From: Punica granatum | Taxonomy: Eukaryota > Streptophyta > Magnoliopsida > Myrtales > Lythraceae | Direction of reading: 5' to 3' | Length of the DNA: 64,000 nt | Assembly (NCBI RefSeq): GCF_007655135.1 | Contig: NC_045130.1 | Coordinates: forward strand, 32,174,605-32,238,604 | In this document: in pieces, positions 23,725-33,960 of the stretch | How the letters are laid out: the number at the start of each line of letters is the position of its first letter | Position numbering within the stretch: position 1 is the stretch's first letter | Notes under the pieces: generated by a model | Seen by the model: only the letters and a program-made list of their open reading frames with translations | The model's database searches: none | Told to the model about the DNA's origin: nothing | Position numbers and translations under genes: made by a program

Positions 23725-24741
23725 TAGGGGTGGCAATTCGTGTCTTGTCGTGTCTAAACGGGTTCGTATCATCGAAGTCATAACCCGTACATGACATGAT
23801 TATTAAACGGGTCAGGTTTTGGAAACCCATACATGACACGTTTATATCCGTATCAACCTGTTTAGATACGTTTAAACCCGTTTATCGAAAATGTCATAAT
23901 AGGTACACGTATACACGACACGATTATAAACGTTATTCGGACACGTTAACACAACTTGTTTATCCAATCAACTCAGTTACCCGGATATATTAACACAACA
24001 TGTTTATCCGATTAACTCGTTTACCCGAACACGTTAACACGACATGTTTACACGTTAACACGGAGATTGAGATGGAGGGGAAGGGGATGTGGACGGGGAA
24101 GAGGCGGGAGCCGCATCCAAGGGAAGTAGCGACGACGAGGATGAGATCGAGCTATGAGGCGCATTGGCTGGAGCGGGAGCCAGCGAAGCGGTGGGCTTCG
24201 AAGGGGAGATGGTGGGAGTGGAGTCGGCGGTGAGCTTGGGAGTAGGGGAGGGCGAGATCTGAGGCGGATCTGCGGACAATGCGAGGTGCACGGAGAGAAG
24301 AGTAATGAGAACGAAAAAGGAGAACGTCGCCATTGATGGATGAGAATAAGGAAATCAAACCGTAGATGAGATCTGAGGAAGGATAGTAGAGAAGTAGAAG
24401 TAGAAGTGGAAGTGCGGTTGTGCTGTGTTGGATTGGGTGAAAGAAAGGAAAGTAAATTAGGTTAGGGACTTAAGAAGTTAGGATTACATAAAGATATTTT
24501 GGTAAATCCAAATACATAAACGGGTTAACGGGTTACATGATTATAGTAACACGATTAAACATGTTTAAATAAACATGTTTAATCGTGTATAATCAGGTTA
24601 CACGGGTTCAACCTGGTAAAACACGCTTATTAACCGTGTTTAAACGGGTTGGACCCGTTTAGACCGATTATAAAAAATGTACAACCCAAACCCGTTTAAC
24701 TCCGTGTCGTATTCGTGTCGTGTGAAATATTGCCAACCCTA
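23725..24741. mobile_element. hAT-type element, 1017 bp, inserted in c3 exon 1 and carrying a captured gene 5' end
   Basis: Termini TAGGGGTGGCAA and TTGCCAACCCTA are inverted repeats. The flanks AGTAATAT (23717-23724) and ACTAATAT (24742-24749) form an 8-bp duplication with one mismatch. Both arms are made of many short CACGTTAACACGACA/CGGGTTTAAACGGG-type repeats. The centre (about 24060-24480) is different: GC-richer, with a minus-strand frame starting with a signal peptide, preceded by leader-like and promoter-like sequence. No transposase is encoded. Confidence 0.9.
24055..24333 (-). pseudogene. Captured N-terminal part of an arabinogalactan-protein-like gene
   Basis: A 92-codon minus-strand frame starts with a clear signal peptide (MATFSFFVLITLLSVHLALS, cleavage probably near ADPP) and continues as a Pro/Ser/Thr/Ala-rich chain (ISPSPTPKLTADSTPT, ASLAPAPANAPHSS) typical of classical arabinogalactan proteins, cell-surface proteoglycans. 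It stops where the transposon arm repeats resume, so the C-terminal GPI-anchor signal is missing. About 150 bp of leader-like sequence upstream (24334-24480) is also inside the element. The frame is open, so a secreted 92-residue peptide could be made if it is transcribed. The host parent gene is not in this window. Confidence 0.65.
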
Positions 24742-24882
24742 ACTAATATAAACGAAGCCAAGGCTGCTATCCATTGTATCCTGACATTAAGAGGCATTGC
24801 CAAATAAAGCTAAATATAAAAGCAACCAAATGAGAAAGTTAGGGATAATGGGACTGACATGAGAAATGCAACTAGAAAAAGG

Positions 24883-24890
24883 ATTTATAG
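24883..24890 (-). promoter_or_regulatory. TATA box of c3, gene-proximal copy made by a hAT target duplication
   Basis: The minus strand reads CTATAAAT 86 bp upstream of the c3 ATG. The identical octamer occurs at 25585-25592 on the far side of the hAT element, because the 8-bp target of that element is the TATA box itself. Confidence 0.75.
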
Positions 24891-25584
24891 TAGAAGTGTG
24901 CACGAATACCGAGTATATCCGGAACCGGTCGGAATCTACCCGTTAAGGTAGGGTCCGAGTAGCTTATATTGAAAATATGGTAGGGTCTGAACATTAAAAT
25001 AAGGAACCGCTGAAAACAGGTTTTAGTTCCGATTCCAGTATATAGGGTACCTAAAACCGAAATTGGAACCCGTACGTGGACTCGATAATAATTTCCCTAG
25101 TTATATTCAGATGTATTTCTCCTTTTTATTTTACCCTCTTCCCCTCTCTGTCTCTCTTTGTCTCTCTCCGTCTCTCTCTCTCGGGGGAAGCCTCGCATTC
25201 CTTATCATCGGTAGCTTTGGTTCGATGACCTCAGTGTGTCCTCGATGAGGCCTAATCGTATTAAGGATGTTTAATTTTGTAGATGGATTGATGAGACATA
25301 TTACTCTTTGTTGTATTGTGGATTAATCTAAATCTATGTTGACATTATGTTTTGCGTGATTGCTGATTATGGATTAGATATTATCGGTTTTATTTAGTGA
25401 GACAAAAAAATTTACAACTTCCAATAGGGTACTCGGAACCTGTGATATGATACAGGTTTCGGGTATGTTCCGGTTTCAGGATTTAACATGGTAAGGTCTG
25501 GTTCCAAAATCTCGAAACTTGTTCCTTACATGGTACGGTCCGGATATCGTGAAAAAAAAAAAAACCTGGACCTTAACTCCCCTA
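24891..25584. mobile_element. hAT-type element, 694 bp, inserted in the c3 TATA box
   Basis: Ends are TAGAAGTGTGCACG and CTCCCCTA. The exact 8-bp duplication ATTTATAG lies at 24883-24890 and 25585-25592. Both subterminal regions match the 17379-19013 element (AAGGTAGGGTCCGAGTAG, TCTAAATCTATGTTGAC and GATATTATCGGTTTTATTTA), but most of the interior is gone. It is a non-autonomous deletion derivative of that family. Confidence 0.92.
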
Positions 25585-25592
25585 ATTTATAG

Positions 25593-26571
25593 AAATGGGC
25601 TTATGAACACTACCGAAAAAAAAGAAATGGGCTTATGAAGGTGTGGAAAGGAACGTACGAAGCCTAAAATCATCATATGTCATAGTCAAATAGCAAAGAA
25701 TAGGCTTACTTTACCAAAAGAGTATATGTAAATGCACATAAATGCAAACTCGTTGAAATCTAATGAATCAATCTCAATCGTTTGAAAAAAGTATATGTAC
25801 CTAATACCCTAAGGGGCATAGGAGGCGATCGCATCTCTCTGACTTTGGATAAAACTCTTAAAATGCTTATTATTATTATTATAAAAAAAACTTCGACTGA
25901 TTAATTATAACTTCTTTGGATTGAGGGTTACGGTGTTCCCCTTTTCTATTTCACATAATTTACACAGATGCAGATATCAGTCTAACCAGAATTGGAATAG
26001 TACTCTAGCTCGAACCTCTTGTTATTTTCCAGCAAAGGAATCCTCTGTTAGGATTGCCTGGATATCTAATTTCGAATCCAGCTCATGGAAGTACAACAGT
26101 CTCTCCAATAAATTTAGATCTTTGCTTCATATCTGAAGGAAAAGGAGATTCGGCACATATGTGGCGAGGGTCGAATCATTTGAGTGATAATTCTATGCTA
26201 GATGTAGGTGTCAAGGTTGATATTCCATCTCTCTTCAAGTGCAACAATACCAATTCTACTATCTCCGTGTTGGTCGTCTTCTCGTGGGTAAGCTCATAGG
26301 AGCCCCTGTGTACTACCGGCATGTACTTGGTGTGTTGCTGTGCGAAATCTCGGTGTATATGTACATGTGTTTAGCTTGTCAATCGGTCCACGGAAGGACT
26401 GGCTTGAGGTAATATGCACATCCCTAGCCGCTTGCATTCCTGAGTCTGAGCCCCTGATATAGTGCTAGTAGGGTGTATCCCATTTGAATAGGAAATTCTG
26501 TGTTACAAATAACATAAATTTTGGTTAGGTAGAAACGAATGATACCGAATGGAGTTTACATCCTTCCATTC
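25593..26571. other. c3 upstream flank, no gene; dispersed repeat at 26037-26215
   Basis: The first 100 bp are the displaced c3 upstream promoter, matching the c1 flank, with a small local duplication of AAATGGGCTTATGA. Positions 26037-26215 duplicate the 20385-20705 segment. I see no supported coding sequence. Confidence 0.55.
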
Positions 26572-26913
26572 TTTTTGGAAAAAAGATATTTTTAGTTTTA
26601 TAAGTTTGATATTTAATCAATTTTGATCTTATAAGACATAAAATTACTAAATCAATCATATACGTTTGCTTCGTAAGACAATTTCGGTTCTATAAGTTAT
26701 GAAAAAGACACTTTTGTTCCTATAAGTTAGCTTTCAATTAAAATATGGTCCTATAAGTTTTGAAAAAGAAAGATAGTTTTGGTCTGTAAGTCACGAAATG
26801 GACCAAAATTGCCTTACGAATCAGACGTATAGGACTAATTCGGTACTTTTAAAACTTAAAGGATTAAAATTGACAGGATGCTAAACTTATAGGAACAAAA
26901 ATATTTTTTTTCC
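26572..26913. mobile_element. Small Mutator-like inverted-repeat element
   Basis: The left arm GGAAAAAAGATATTTTTAG and the reverse-complemented right arm GGAAAAAAAATATTTTTGTTC run on as imperfect inverted repeats rich in TCCTATAAGTT motifs. This is the layout of long-TIR Mutator-like MITEs. No clear 9-bp duplication was found. Confidence 0.5.
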
Positions 26914-27511
26914 TATTTGTTTTTAGAGTTTGCGTGAAATTTTGGTTTTTCTTCTTTTAATTTCTTAAAATAAACATTCATCCACGATAATTGAGGAATG
27001 CCAGCTCTACCATTTTAACACAAAAAGGTCGTGAAGATGATTATGCATTTTTTAATGTGTACAATAACATGCATATTTGTAAATATGTTAAAGGTATAAT
27101 ATTTTAATTGCATTTTATCATGTATTCAATATCAATAAAAATAATCACATTTTCTCTCTCAATATCATTACTTTCTGTTTTTAATTTCACTCATTCCGCT
27201 TTATTACATTTCATTCTTTTGTACCAAATGTGACCTAAAAATGAAAGATATGCATTCGTGGTTAACTTACATTATAGATTTACTTTAAAAAGTTCAAATT
27301 ATATATTAACTCTATGGCATGAATAATTCACTCAAAAACTTTAGGTATTTTACCGACCTGGCCCACATAAATAGTTGTACATAGAGAAGGACTGTGGGGA
27401 CCTGAGGCTGGTCATCAACGTCTCAAGTGAGGTTGTGGACAACCACTAAGAGTGTCAATAAACCTCGACTGGGCTGGTGGTGGCTGACTTTGTGCCAACC
27501 CTGTCCCAAGT
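26914..27511. other. Intergenic flank, no gene
   Basis: AT-rich. About 27340-27380 matches the 13320 flank repeat of c1. No coding sequence. Confidence 0.5.
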
Positions 27512-27519
27512 ATTTTGTA

Positions 27520-28554
27520 CAGGTCGGCCCTATGGCTTGACAAATAAAGCAACTGCTTTAGGCCTCTAATTTTAAGCACTATATCCATCATAGATTAAGG
27601 CCCGTAATATTAATTTGCCTTGTTTAGTTTATGATAAATTTACTTGTTTCTACAATTGATTAAGGCCTCTAACGTTAAATTGCCTAACTATAATAAATTT
27701 ACTTGCCAAACTAATTTTTAATAAATCTCATTTCCTTTATTTGTATTAATTAGCCTACTCTAACATAATTAATTTCATAAGGGCCCTAACATTAAATTGC
27801 CTAACTTAATCTATAATAAATTTACTTGCCAAACTAATTCATAATAAATCTCATTTTCCTTATTTGTATTAATTAATATAATTAATTTTATAGAGTCACC
27901 CATATTTAAAATAGTTGATTTCATAAATTTTAGTTTTCTCGCTATAAACCATCAACTTATTGCTCACTTTTTCCAAAATTCCTAATTCTTCTATCCATCA
28001 ACTATCCATAAATTCAACAAAAATGCTAAATCATCTTAAAGATTGTGCCTATTAATTCTCCTAACACTCATAGATATTTAATAGCTCTTTGACATTGTGT
28101 AAATGACAATCCATATCATTGTAAGCGTGATTTTTAAATTGGAGAATTTTAAGAATGTTTATAGTGGGATATCTCATTCTCTTTGTTACATCCGAATTTG
28201 TTTATCCTTTGTAATGCTCAATAAACTAATTTTGTTCTTCTTGTCATCCATTTTCTATTGAGTAACTTGTCAAAATTTCTCTTGATTTTTCCACTTCACT
28301 TTCACTTTTTTGGTGATTTTTCTAATAATTTTTACTATTATCTTGATGCAAGAAAGAAAAAAGTTGTTGAAAATGATTCAATTAAAATATTAGGAGAAAT
28401 TTATTATAAAAAATTTCAATTATTAATTTACATGTCATTTAAAATAATAAATTCTATATTAATTTTATTAACCTTTTTTACTGAAATGAATAGGTTTTTA
28501 AAGGCCTTATATAAATTTTTCGCTTTAGGCCACCATTTCTTATGGCCGTACCTG
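27520..28554. mobile_element. hAT-type element, 1035 bp
   Basis: Terminal inverted repeats CAGGTCGGCC and GGCCGTACCTG are flanked by ATTTTGTA (27512-27519) and ATTCTGTA (28555-28562), an 8-bp duplication with one mismatch. Subterminal GCTTTAGGCC motifs occur at both ends. An open frame from 28258 runs past the right end of the element; it is low-complexity, F/L/I/K-rich and shows no transposase motif. A fragment of the same family is at 20708. Confidence 0.82.
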
Positions 28555-28562
28555 ATTCTGTA

Positions 28563-28834
28563 CTTGGTCACCATTATTGTAGCCCTCCAAAAATATATAT
28601 TGCCGATGACTTCGCGTGAGACGGTGGCGAGCAGCGTTGGACCCCTACTACCCTTGTTTTTTTTCCTCTATCTCTCTCTCTCTACATGCTTCTGAGAGAG
28701 GAAACAAAGAGGGGTGGTGGAAGCCTAACATCAGTTAGCCTGCTCCTGACCCGCCACTCAAATATCGTCGATGACCTTACCTCCCCTTTTCATCTCAATT
28801 GGCGTTGTTCTCTCTTTTTTGAGGATCTTTATAA
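28563..28834. other. Intergenic DNA, no gene
   Basis: The right flank of the hAT element, with a CT-rich run near 28660-28685. No coding sequence supported. Confidence 0.4.
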
Positions 28835-28851
28835 TAAATAGGGGCGGATTT

Positions 28852-29026
28852 TTTTTTCGGCGTGTACCCTGATATCTAGAGTCCAATGGGATCTGACTAA
28901 TCCAGTCGGGAGATTGAGCATTAAAGGTTATTCTCCCTCCCAACAAATGCGCTTCCTAGGGTTCGAACTCGTGTTCTTCTCCTTACGGGGGTGAGGTACT
29001 TACCACTAAATCAACATTTTTGTTGG
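28852..29026 (-). mobile_element. tRNA-derived SINE (family A), well preserved
   Basis: The minus strand reads a tRNA-like head: TTGATTTAGTGGTAAGTACC (A box) and GAGTTCGAACCCTAGG (B box), then the family body, ending in poly-A. An exact 17-bp duplication, TAAATAGGGGCGGATTT, flanks it (28835-28851 and 29027-29043). This is the best copy for defining the family. Confidence 0.88.
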
Positions 29027-29043
29027 TAAATAGGGGCGGATTT

Positions 29044-29716
29044 GAAAAGTATATTTTACATAAAAATCTAGATTAGGAAATTTTTTCTTGGGGAGTCCAC
29101 TTTGAAAATTAGTTTAGAAAATAAGTCTCTTTGGGGGGCAAAAGCTCGTGTTTTTCCCTTTGTACATAATTTGTGTTTGATATCAATAATTTCACCGCTT
29201 ATCAAAAAAAAAAGTTACAGAAATTAGTCAAAATTCACATAGTTTATCTTTGTATAACTTAGTAAAAAACTTAGGCATTTTACAAACCAGGCTCATGGTC
29301 AAAAGTTAACATTGTTGGTGATTTGGTCTATTAATTGCCAAACTTCCCCATACATAACAAGGCGGACAACATCTCTTAATATTTTCAGCTGTTACGTATT
29401 GAAGATCTCTGCATAGACAATAATGCAAGACATTGACGGTGATAGGAAGCTATAACTTGTCACACTGTGCCAACGACGAGTTAGGTTTGACAACCATGCT
29501 CATGCGTTAGCTTACAACTTTCAGCGATTTTCTTTGCGCATTTCATCATATTCGCTGAAGCTAAAGAAAGATCAATTACAACCATTCACATCTATAGAGA
29601 CTCGGTTCCTTTTTCTCACTTAAATGATTTTCCAGGCAAACGTTTCTTTGACAACAGTAGCTAGGAAAAACGACTGAGCTCATGTTTCTGGAAAATGGAC
29701 TTGGGTTTCTCATTTC
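29044..29716. other. Intergenic DNA with old MITE remnants, no gene
   Basis: GGGGCGGATTTGAAAAG and TTGGGGGGCAAAAGC resemble the CAGGGGCGG hAT MITE class. About 29260-29340 repeats the 13320 flank segment. No coding sequence. Confidence 0.45.
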
Positions 29717-29955
29717 TATTAAGGAAATAAGTGAAGACGATGGTTACGGAAAAAAGTTATTGATCAGGAGGAAAACCCGGTCCTGATTCACTCGGATTCC
29801 TCGACACTGGATTTTAACAAGGAAAGCACGTGAAGGAAGTGCTGTCCATATTTGTAGGGATATGAGATTATATGTCCATTATTGATTTCTTTCTACTGAT
29901 TCACTTATTCCCATTCATCGTTCAATCCTCTGTCTACTTTTACAATCCTTCTATT

Positions 29956-29967
29956 TGGTATCAGAGC
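29956..29967 (+). other. Retrotransposon primer-binding site (initiator Met tRNA)
   Basis: TGGTATCAGAGC is complementary to the 3' end of plant initiator tRNA-Met. It lies just after the left LTR and 34 bp before the gag ATG at 30002. Confidence 0.85.
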
Positions 29968-30015
29968 CCTCAAGGGCAAGCAGACCTGTTCCCGATCAAC
30001 TATGGCTGCTTCTAC

Positions 30016-30729
30016 CTACTCAATTCGACCCTTTAAAGAGAAGGATCTCCGGTTCTTACATCCATTACCGCGACCGTGGCCCTGCTGAAGTTGAAACAGG
30101 AAAGCCATGGAATGATTCGGGGCGGCAGCAGCACTCCTTTTATTGCGGAGCCCATAGCTTTGCAGTTGAGGGATAATTTCTGCATATGTTGGTAGTGGTG
30201 GGCAGAGCATATCGTTGTGAATAACTAACTCATAGCTATCTCCGAGGCCCTCCAGTAACCTGAACACGTTGTCGACCTCAAAGACGGGGACAACCGATAG
30301 CATTGAGCTGGTCACATATTGATTTAAAATTTTTCAAATACAAGGATACAGAGTCATCTAACTTGCGAATATACTGCTGTTTAGATAACGGATCAAAATC
30401 CCTGGCCACGGACCTTTGCTTGTAGTAATCAGTCAGCATGGTCCATACCTGCGCAGCTGTTTTCAGGCCCACTACAAGCCCTATAACCTCTTCGGACAGC
30501 GTACCAACATTCCACGATTTCACCAACCTGTCGGTCCGAGTTCATTGCGAGTAACTCGGGTCTATCTCTGGCGGTGCAGGGATTTCACCTGTCACGAACC
30601 CAGCAAGCTCCTGACTTTCGAGTAGAGAAAGGATCTGAGTCTCCCACAGCAAGAAGTTATCATCATTGAGTTTCAGTGTAATTCGCCACATTGATATTCG
30701 AGGGAAACCAATAGGTAGAAGCAGCCATG
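30016..30729 (-). pseudogene. Copia gag (UBN2-type) fragment, disrupted
   Basis: It starts with MAASTYWFPSNINVANYT, then a small deletion shifts the frame. It continues LKLNDDNFLLWETQILSLL, an in-frame stop (after PSYSQ), VKSWNVGTLSEEVIGLVV, VWTMLTDYYKQRSVARDFD and KQQYIRKLDDSVSLYLKNF, ending near SLKGRIE. These are the conserved blocks of the Copia gag polyprotein (UBN2 family). There is no protease, integrase or reverse transcriptase, so the copy is inactive. Confidence 0.85.
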
Positions 30730-30763
30730 GTTGATCGGGAACAGGTCTGCTTGCCCTTAAGGG

Positions 30764-30775
30764 CTCTGATACCCA
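30764..30775 (-). other. Second primer-binding site, inverted
   Basis: The minus strand reads GGGTATCAGAGC, the same site as at 29956 with one variant base, oriented toward the gag fragment. Confidence 0.75.
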
Positions 30776-31093
30776 ATAGAAGAATTGGAAAAGTAGACAA
30801 AGGATTGAACGATGAATATTTCCCCTGACTTGATATTTGTGATTACAAAATGATACAAATATACAATGAACGGGAAAAAGTGAATCAGTAGAAAGAAATC
30901 AATAATGGACATATAAACTAATATCCCAACAAATATGGACAGCACTTCTTTCTTTCACGCGTTTTCTTTGTTAAAATCCAGTGTCGAGGAATCTGAGTGA
31001 ATCAGCACTGGGTTTTCCTCCTGATCAATAGCTGGACTTTTCTCCGTAACCATGGCTGGATCGTCATCACTTATTTCCTTAATAATTTCAAGA

Positions 31094-31860
31094 ATTCATT
31101 ATCATAGGATCAATACTGAGTGGTCCTGATGAGACAGAGCTTTATAAGATTGACGAGCAGAATACGAATGAGATAAAAAGGGCGTCATTTAGACAAAAGA
31201 TGCAATATAACCGGTTGCCGAGATAATAATTTCATGAGAGCATAATCAGAATAAGATACCTTATTACTGAGTGAAAGAGGCGTGTTCAGGCCAATGGCTT
31301 TCTTAGTCATCTTAGATGGTTGCAGTTGATAGAATCACCAACAATATCAGCATATAGCCAAACCAACCTTGAGATTAGCTTGGATCGAGCGCCCTTGGCC
31401 AATGTTGGCTTAAATTGAGCCCCAAAAGACCGATACTGAACAGATTTAAGAATGATCATTGTGGCTGTGGTCAAGGCTGTACAGTGACGGTAAGCAGCGC
31501 TATAGATGGGCATACTTATTTAATGTACAAAAGTAAACAATGTTTGGTTTATTATCGAACACAAACCAAACATTGGGAAAAAAAAAACTGTTTTATAGAA
31601 AATTGCTTAACCTTGAAATGGTTTTCCGTGAAACAAATGGACCCTTCAACAGTAAATTTATTTCATTTTGATAACTCGACCACCTGTCTCAGACTGATCA
31701 AGATTTCACCATACACTTCGCAAACACTAAAACCGAAACTAAAGTGACAAAAACTATAAGTTGTTAGGGAAAATATTTTTGTTGTCCATTAATAGGAGGA
31801 ACTGGAAAATTGATTATCGACATCCACAATATGGATGAAAGCTCGTCCTAGCTTACGTTG
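31094..31860. repeat. GDSL-unit 3' flank without its gene
   Basis: GAGATAAAAAGGGCGTCATTTAG, GATGGTTGCAGTTGATAGAA and AAAACTATAAGTTGTTAGGG match the sequence lying 3' of c5 (39330-40050), and parts also lie 3' of c6 (49870-50110). Here no exon 5 or 4 follows; GDSL-unit 5'-flank-like sequence appears at 32820-32960 instead. This marks a unit whose gene body is lost. Confidence 0.65.
31289..31490 (-). pseudogene. Unidentified conserved segment, copy 1
   Basis: The minus frame reads KPTLAKGARSKLISR, LVWLYADIVGDSINCNHLR and stop. The copy 3' of c6 (49911-50107) reads KPTSGKGAWSKVISALIYYAD and GGSINCNHLR, with an in-frame 3-bp difference. This pattern suggests a former coding exon beside each GDSL gene. 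I do not recognise the family. Confidence 0.4.
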
Positions 31861-31939
31861 TGCCTTATATATAAAAGTTATATATTTATTAAATAATTAA
31901 TTAATAAAATTTATTTAACAAGATTAAAACAATTTTCTT

Positions 31940-32060
31940 AGTATAAATAATGATGTGGCGGTGTGAGAATTTGATTATGAGCTCCGCTTTATTTTTGATA
32001 ATGTGGCGGCATGAGAATTCGATCCGAAATTTTGTTTTCATATATATATAGATGCATAAA
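31940..32060. repeat. AT-rich dispersed repeat (GATGTGGCGG type), copy 1
   Basis: TAAATAATGATGTGGCGG, CATGAGAATTCGATCCG and TTTTGTTTTCATATATA recur at 32690-32800 and 62110-62230. Probably the end of an uncharacterised mobile element. Confidence 0.5.
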
Positions 32061-32689
32061 AAAGACAAGTAAATGAAAAGTGGAAAAATTCAAATATATT
32101 ATATGTCAACAATTAACTTATCTTGATAAATTAGTTCATGAAACCAAATTATCTCGATTAAGTTTTCTAAATAAAAAATTATAAAATATTTAAAAAAGTA
32201 GCTGAGATAGCGTACTGAGAAGAAAAACAAAAAAGAGAAGAAAGGACATCTGATGCACAACCAAAATATCGATGGGAAAGAAACAAAAAAAATGCATCAA
32301 ACTCAAATTAAAATATATTTAGTTCATACAATCCATAAATTGAGAGTTTACTTGGTTTGTGCACTTGCTTCTCCCTTTGCATGTGCATGCTCAACTTGTG
32401 TGGCATATATATATTCACAAAGGGCACAATACGAACGACAGTATTGTAAGCAAACAATATTATATAAGAAATTTGAGTATAGTTAATATTATAAGAATAT
32501 ATTTAATCATAATGCAAAAGGTAACTCTATAAATATTATGAGTCATCCTAATATAGGTTTCCTACTCTATATATTGCTACAATCTATATGAACGACAATT
32601 CGAATGCTACAAAATATGAACAGCAATTCTGCAAATAACATAGTATTCTATTGCATAATTTATGATAAAAAAAATTCCTTAATACATAG
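32061..32689. other. AT-rich DNA between two dispersed repeats, no gene
   Basis: No coding frame of interest and no clear terminal repeats. Confidence 0.4.
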
Positions 32690-32769
32690 TAATGACGTGG
32701 CAAAGTGAGATAGCTTCGTTTCTTATTTTAGATGATGGGGCGGCATGAGAATTCGACTTGTACTTTGTT

Positions 32770-32803
<34 letters not shown>

Positions 32804-32810
32804 AACGGTG
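32690..32810. repeat. AT-rich dispersed repeat copy 2 with AT microsatellite
   Basis: TAGTAATGACGTGGC and GGCGGCATGAGAATTCGACT match the 31940 repeat, followed by an (AT)n run at 32770-32790. Confidence 0.5.
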
Positions 32811-32819
32811 ACGAAAGTC

Positions 32820-33507
32820 GTCGTCTGTAACTACAAAAACAAACCTAACATTTAATTTGTTTGAGAAACCAGCCCCCACCCTAATTAAATTAGCTAATTG
32901 TTCAAGGGGGCAGTAAAGCTAAGCCTTCGTTAGTTACGCGGCCAAACTTCTTAAAGGAAGATCTTAAAAACATTCATTATCTGCGGTCACTCAAATCAAG
33001 TTACTAGAATTCGTGAATGGTAAATTACTTAAAATTTGCTTGAATTAGCTCTTGAGAAAATTATTTGTAAGTATAAATTTTGAGTAAACCACTCTAACGT
33101 AAATCATGGCTGTCTAGTCTAAGTGACAGAGACTTTCAGTTCGTTATTAAGTAAGTGACAAGGATACTTAAGTTTGTTCCCAGAATTTTGAGTAAATCAA
33201 TTACTTGTTTAACAAATATTAATCAAATAAGGTATTGTACTTGCTCTGGAAAATTTTCGAAAAGAAGTACGAAATTTGGCCCCTATGTTGATAGTAAAAG
33301 ACAAAAGCTGTCAAAAAATAAGACATGTACCTTTTTTATATTTATTTTGTATATAGCTGATTTTCTATCTTCTCTAAATTTGTTGTTTTCCAACCTTTTT
33401 TCAGTTTTTTAACTAACAAAATAATTGTATACAACAATTAAAATAAAAATCCAAAGACTCAGACAAACACAGACTCAGGAGAGAGATGGGAAAAAAGGGG
33501 GCGGTGG
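32820..33507. other. GDSL-unit 5'-flank repeat then AT-rich DNA
   Basis: At 32845-32960, AACATTTAATTTGTTTGAG and GCGGCCAAACTTCTTAAAGG resemble the far 5' flank of c5 (48220-48335) and less closely that of c6 (53885-53935). No gene follows. Confidence 0.45.
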
Positions 33508-33960
33508 TAGGAGTGTAAGCGAGCGGAGCCAGTTCGCAAACTGTTTGAGTTTGGCTCAGTGAAAGCTCGAGTTCGGCTCGATCTTATCAAATTCGAGCCA
33601 AACTAGAGCCGAGCTGAACAGTTACTTGAGCAGAGCTCGAGCTTGGGCATGTTTGGTTCGAGCGGCTCGCAAGCTTGGCCCCGTTTGGTCCAAGCCCACG
33701 TGATATAACCAAACCCATATTATTATTATAAATTATTTCAGAATTGAAAAAAAGAAGGAAAAAACAGTTTGTTGTGTGCTGTCTTCTCTTCTCTCTCGTG
33801 TGAGTCGTGTCTCTTGTGCTAAAGCAGAGGGAGGGTGAGGAAGAGGCTCAGATGGTCCGGCCGGGGTGGGCGTGGGGTGGTGGGGGGCCACCCTGCGAGG
33901 TTCCCGAGAGGGAGGGGCGGATAGAAGGGGAGCCCCCTCGATCTGGTCCCTACCTAATTT
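33508..33960. mobile_element. Probable hAT-type element fragment
   Basis: It starts TAGGAGTGTAAGCGAGC and continues with GGCTCGAGTTCGGCTCG and GAGCCGAGCTGAACAG, the subterminal style of plant hAT elements. GC-rich sequence follows (33840-33950). The right end and target duplication were not found. Confidence 0.4.

Larger units (their letters stand above)
21148..24797 (-). pseudogene. GDSL esterase/lipase copy c3, split by a hAT element
   Basis: Exon 1 is 24797-24742 plus 23716-23520 (with an 8-bp duplication between), split by a 1017-bp hAT. The others are 22899-22772, 22367-22119, 21919-21664 and 21371-21148. Without the insertion exon 1 reads a normal signal peptide, then [20 protein letters not shown] and a frame in phase with exon 2. 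Exon 3 has one in-frame TGA (after QDEDTI) but keeps GNNDF. Exon 5 ends ILELAEL and keeps FWDSWHPTEAA with catalytic Asp and His. The insertion interrupts the signal peptide, and the exon 3 stop would independently truncate the protein. A 209-bp hAT MITE sits in intron 2. Confidence 0.9.
29717..31093. mobile_element. Head-to-head inverted pair of Copia-type retrotransposon 5' ends
   Basis: The left arm (29717-30021, plus) and right arm (31093-30709, minus) are inverted copies of the same sequence. Each runs from an LTR (starting TGTAGGGATATGAG on the left, TGTTGGGATATTAG on the right) through a primer-binding site to the first codons of gag (ATGGCTGCTTCTACC). Only the right copy continues into gag. 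Both arms also share about 130 bp upstream of the LTR, so the inversion copied flanking DNA too. The whole is inserted in the 3' flank of a lost GDSL unit. Confidence 0.78.
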
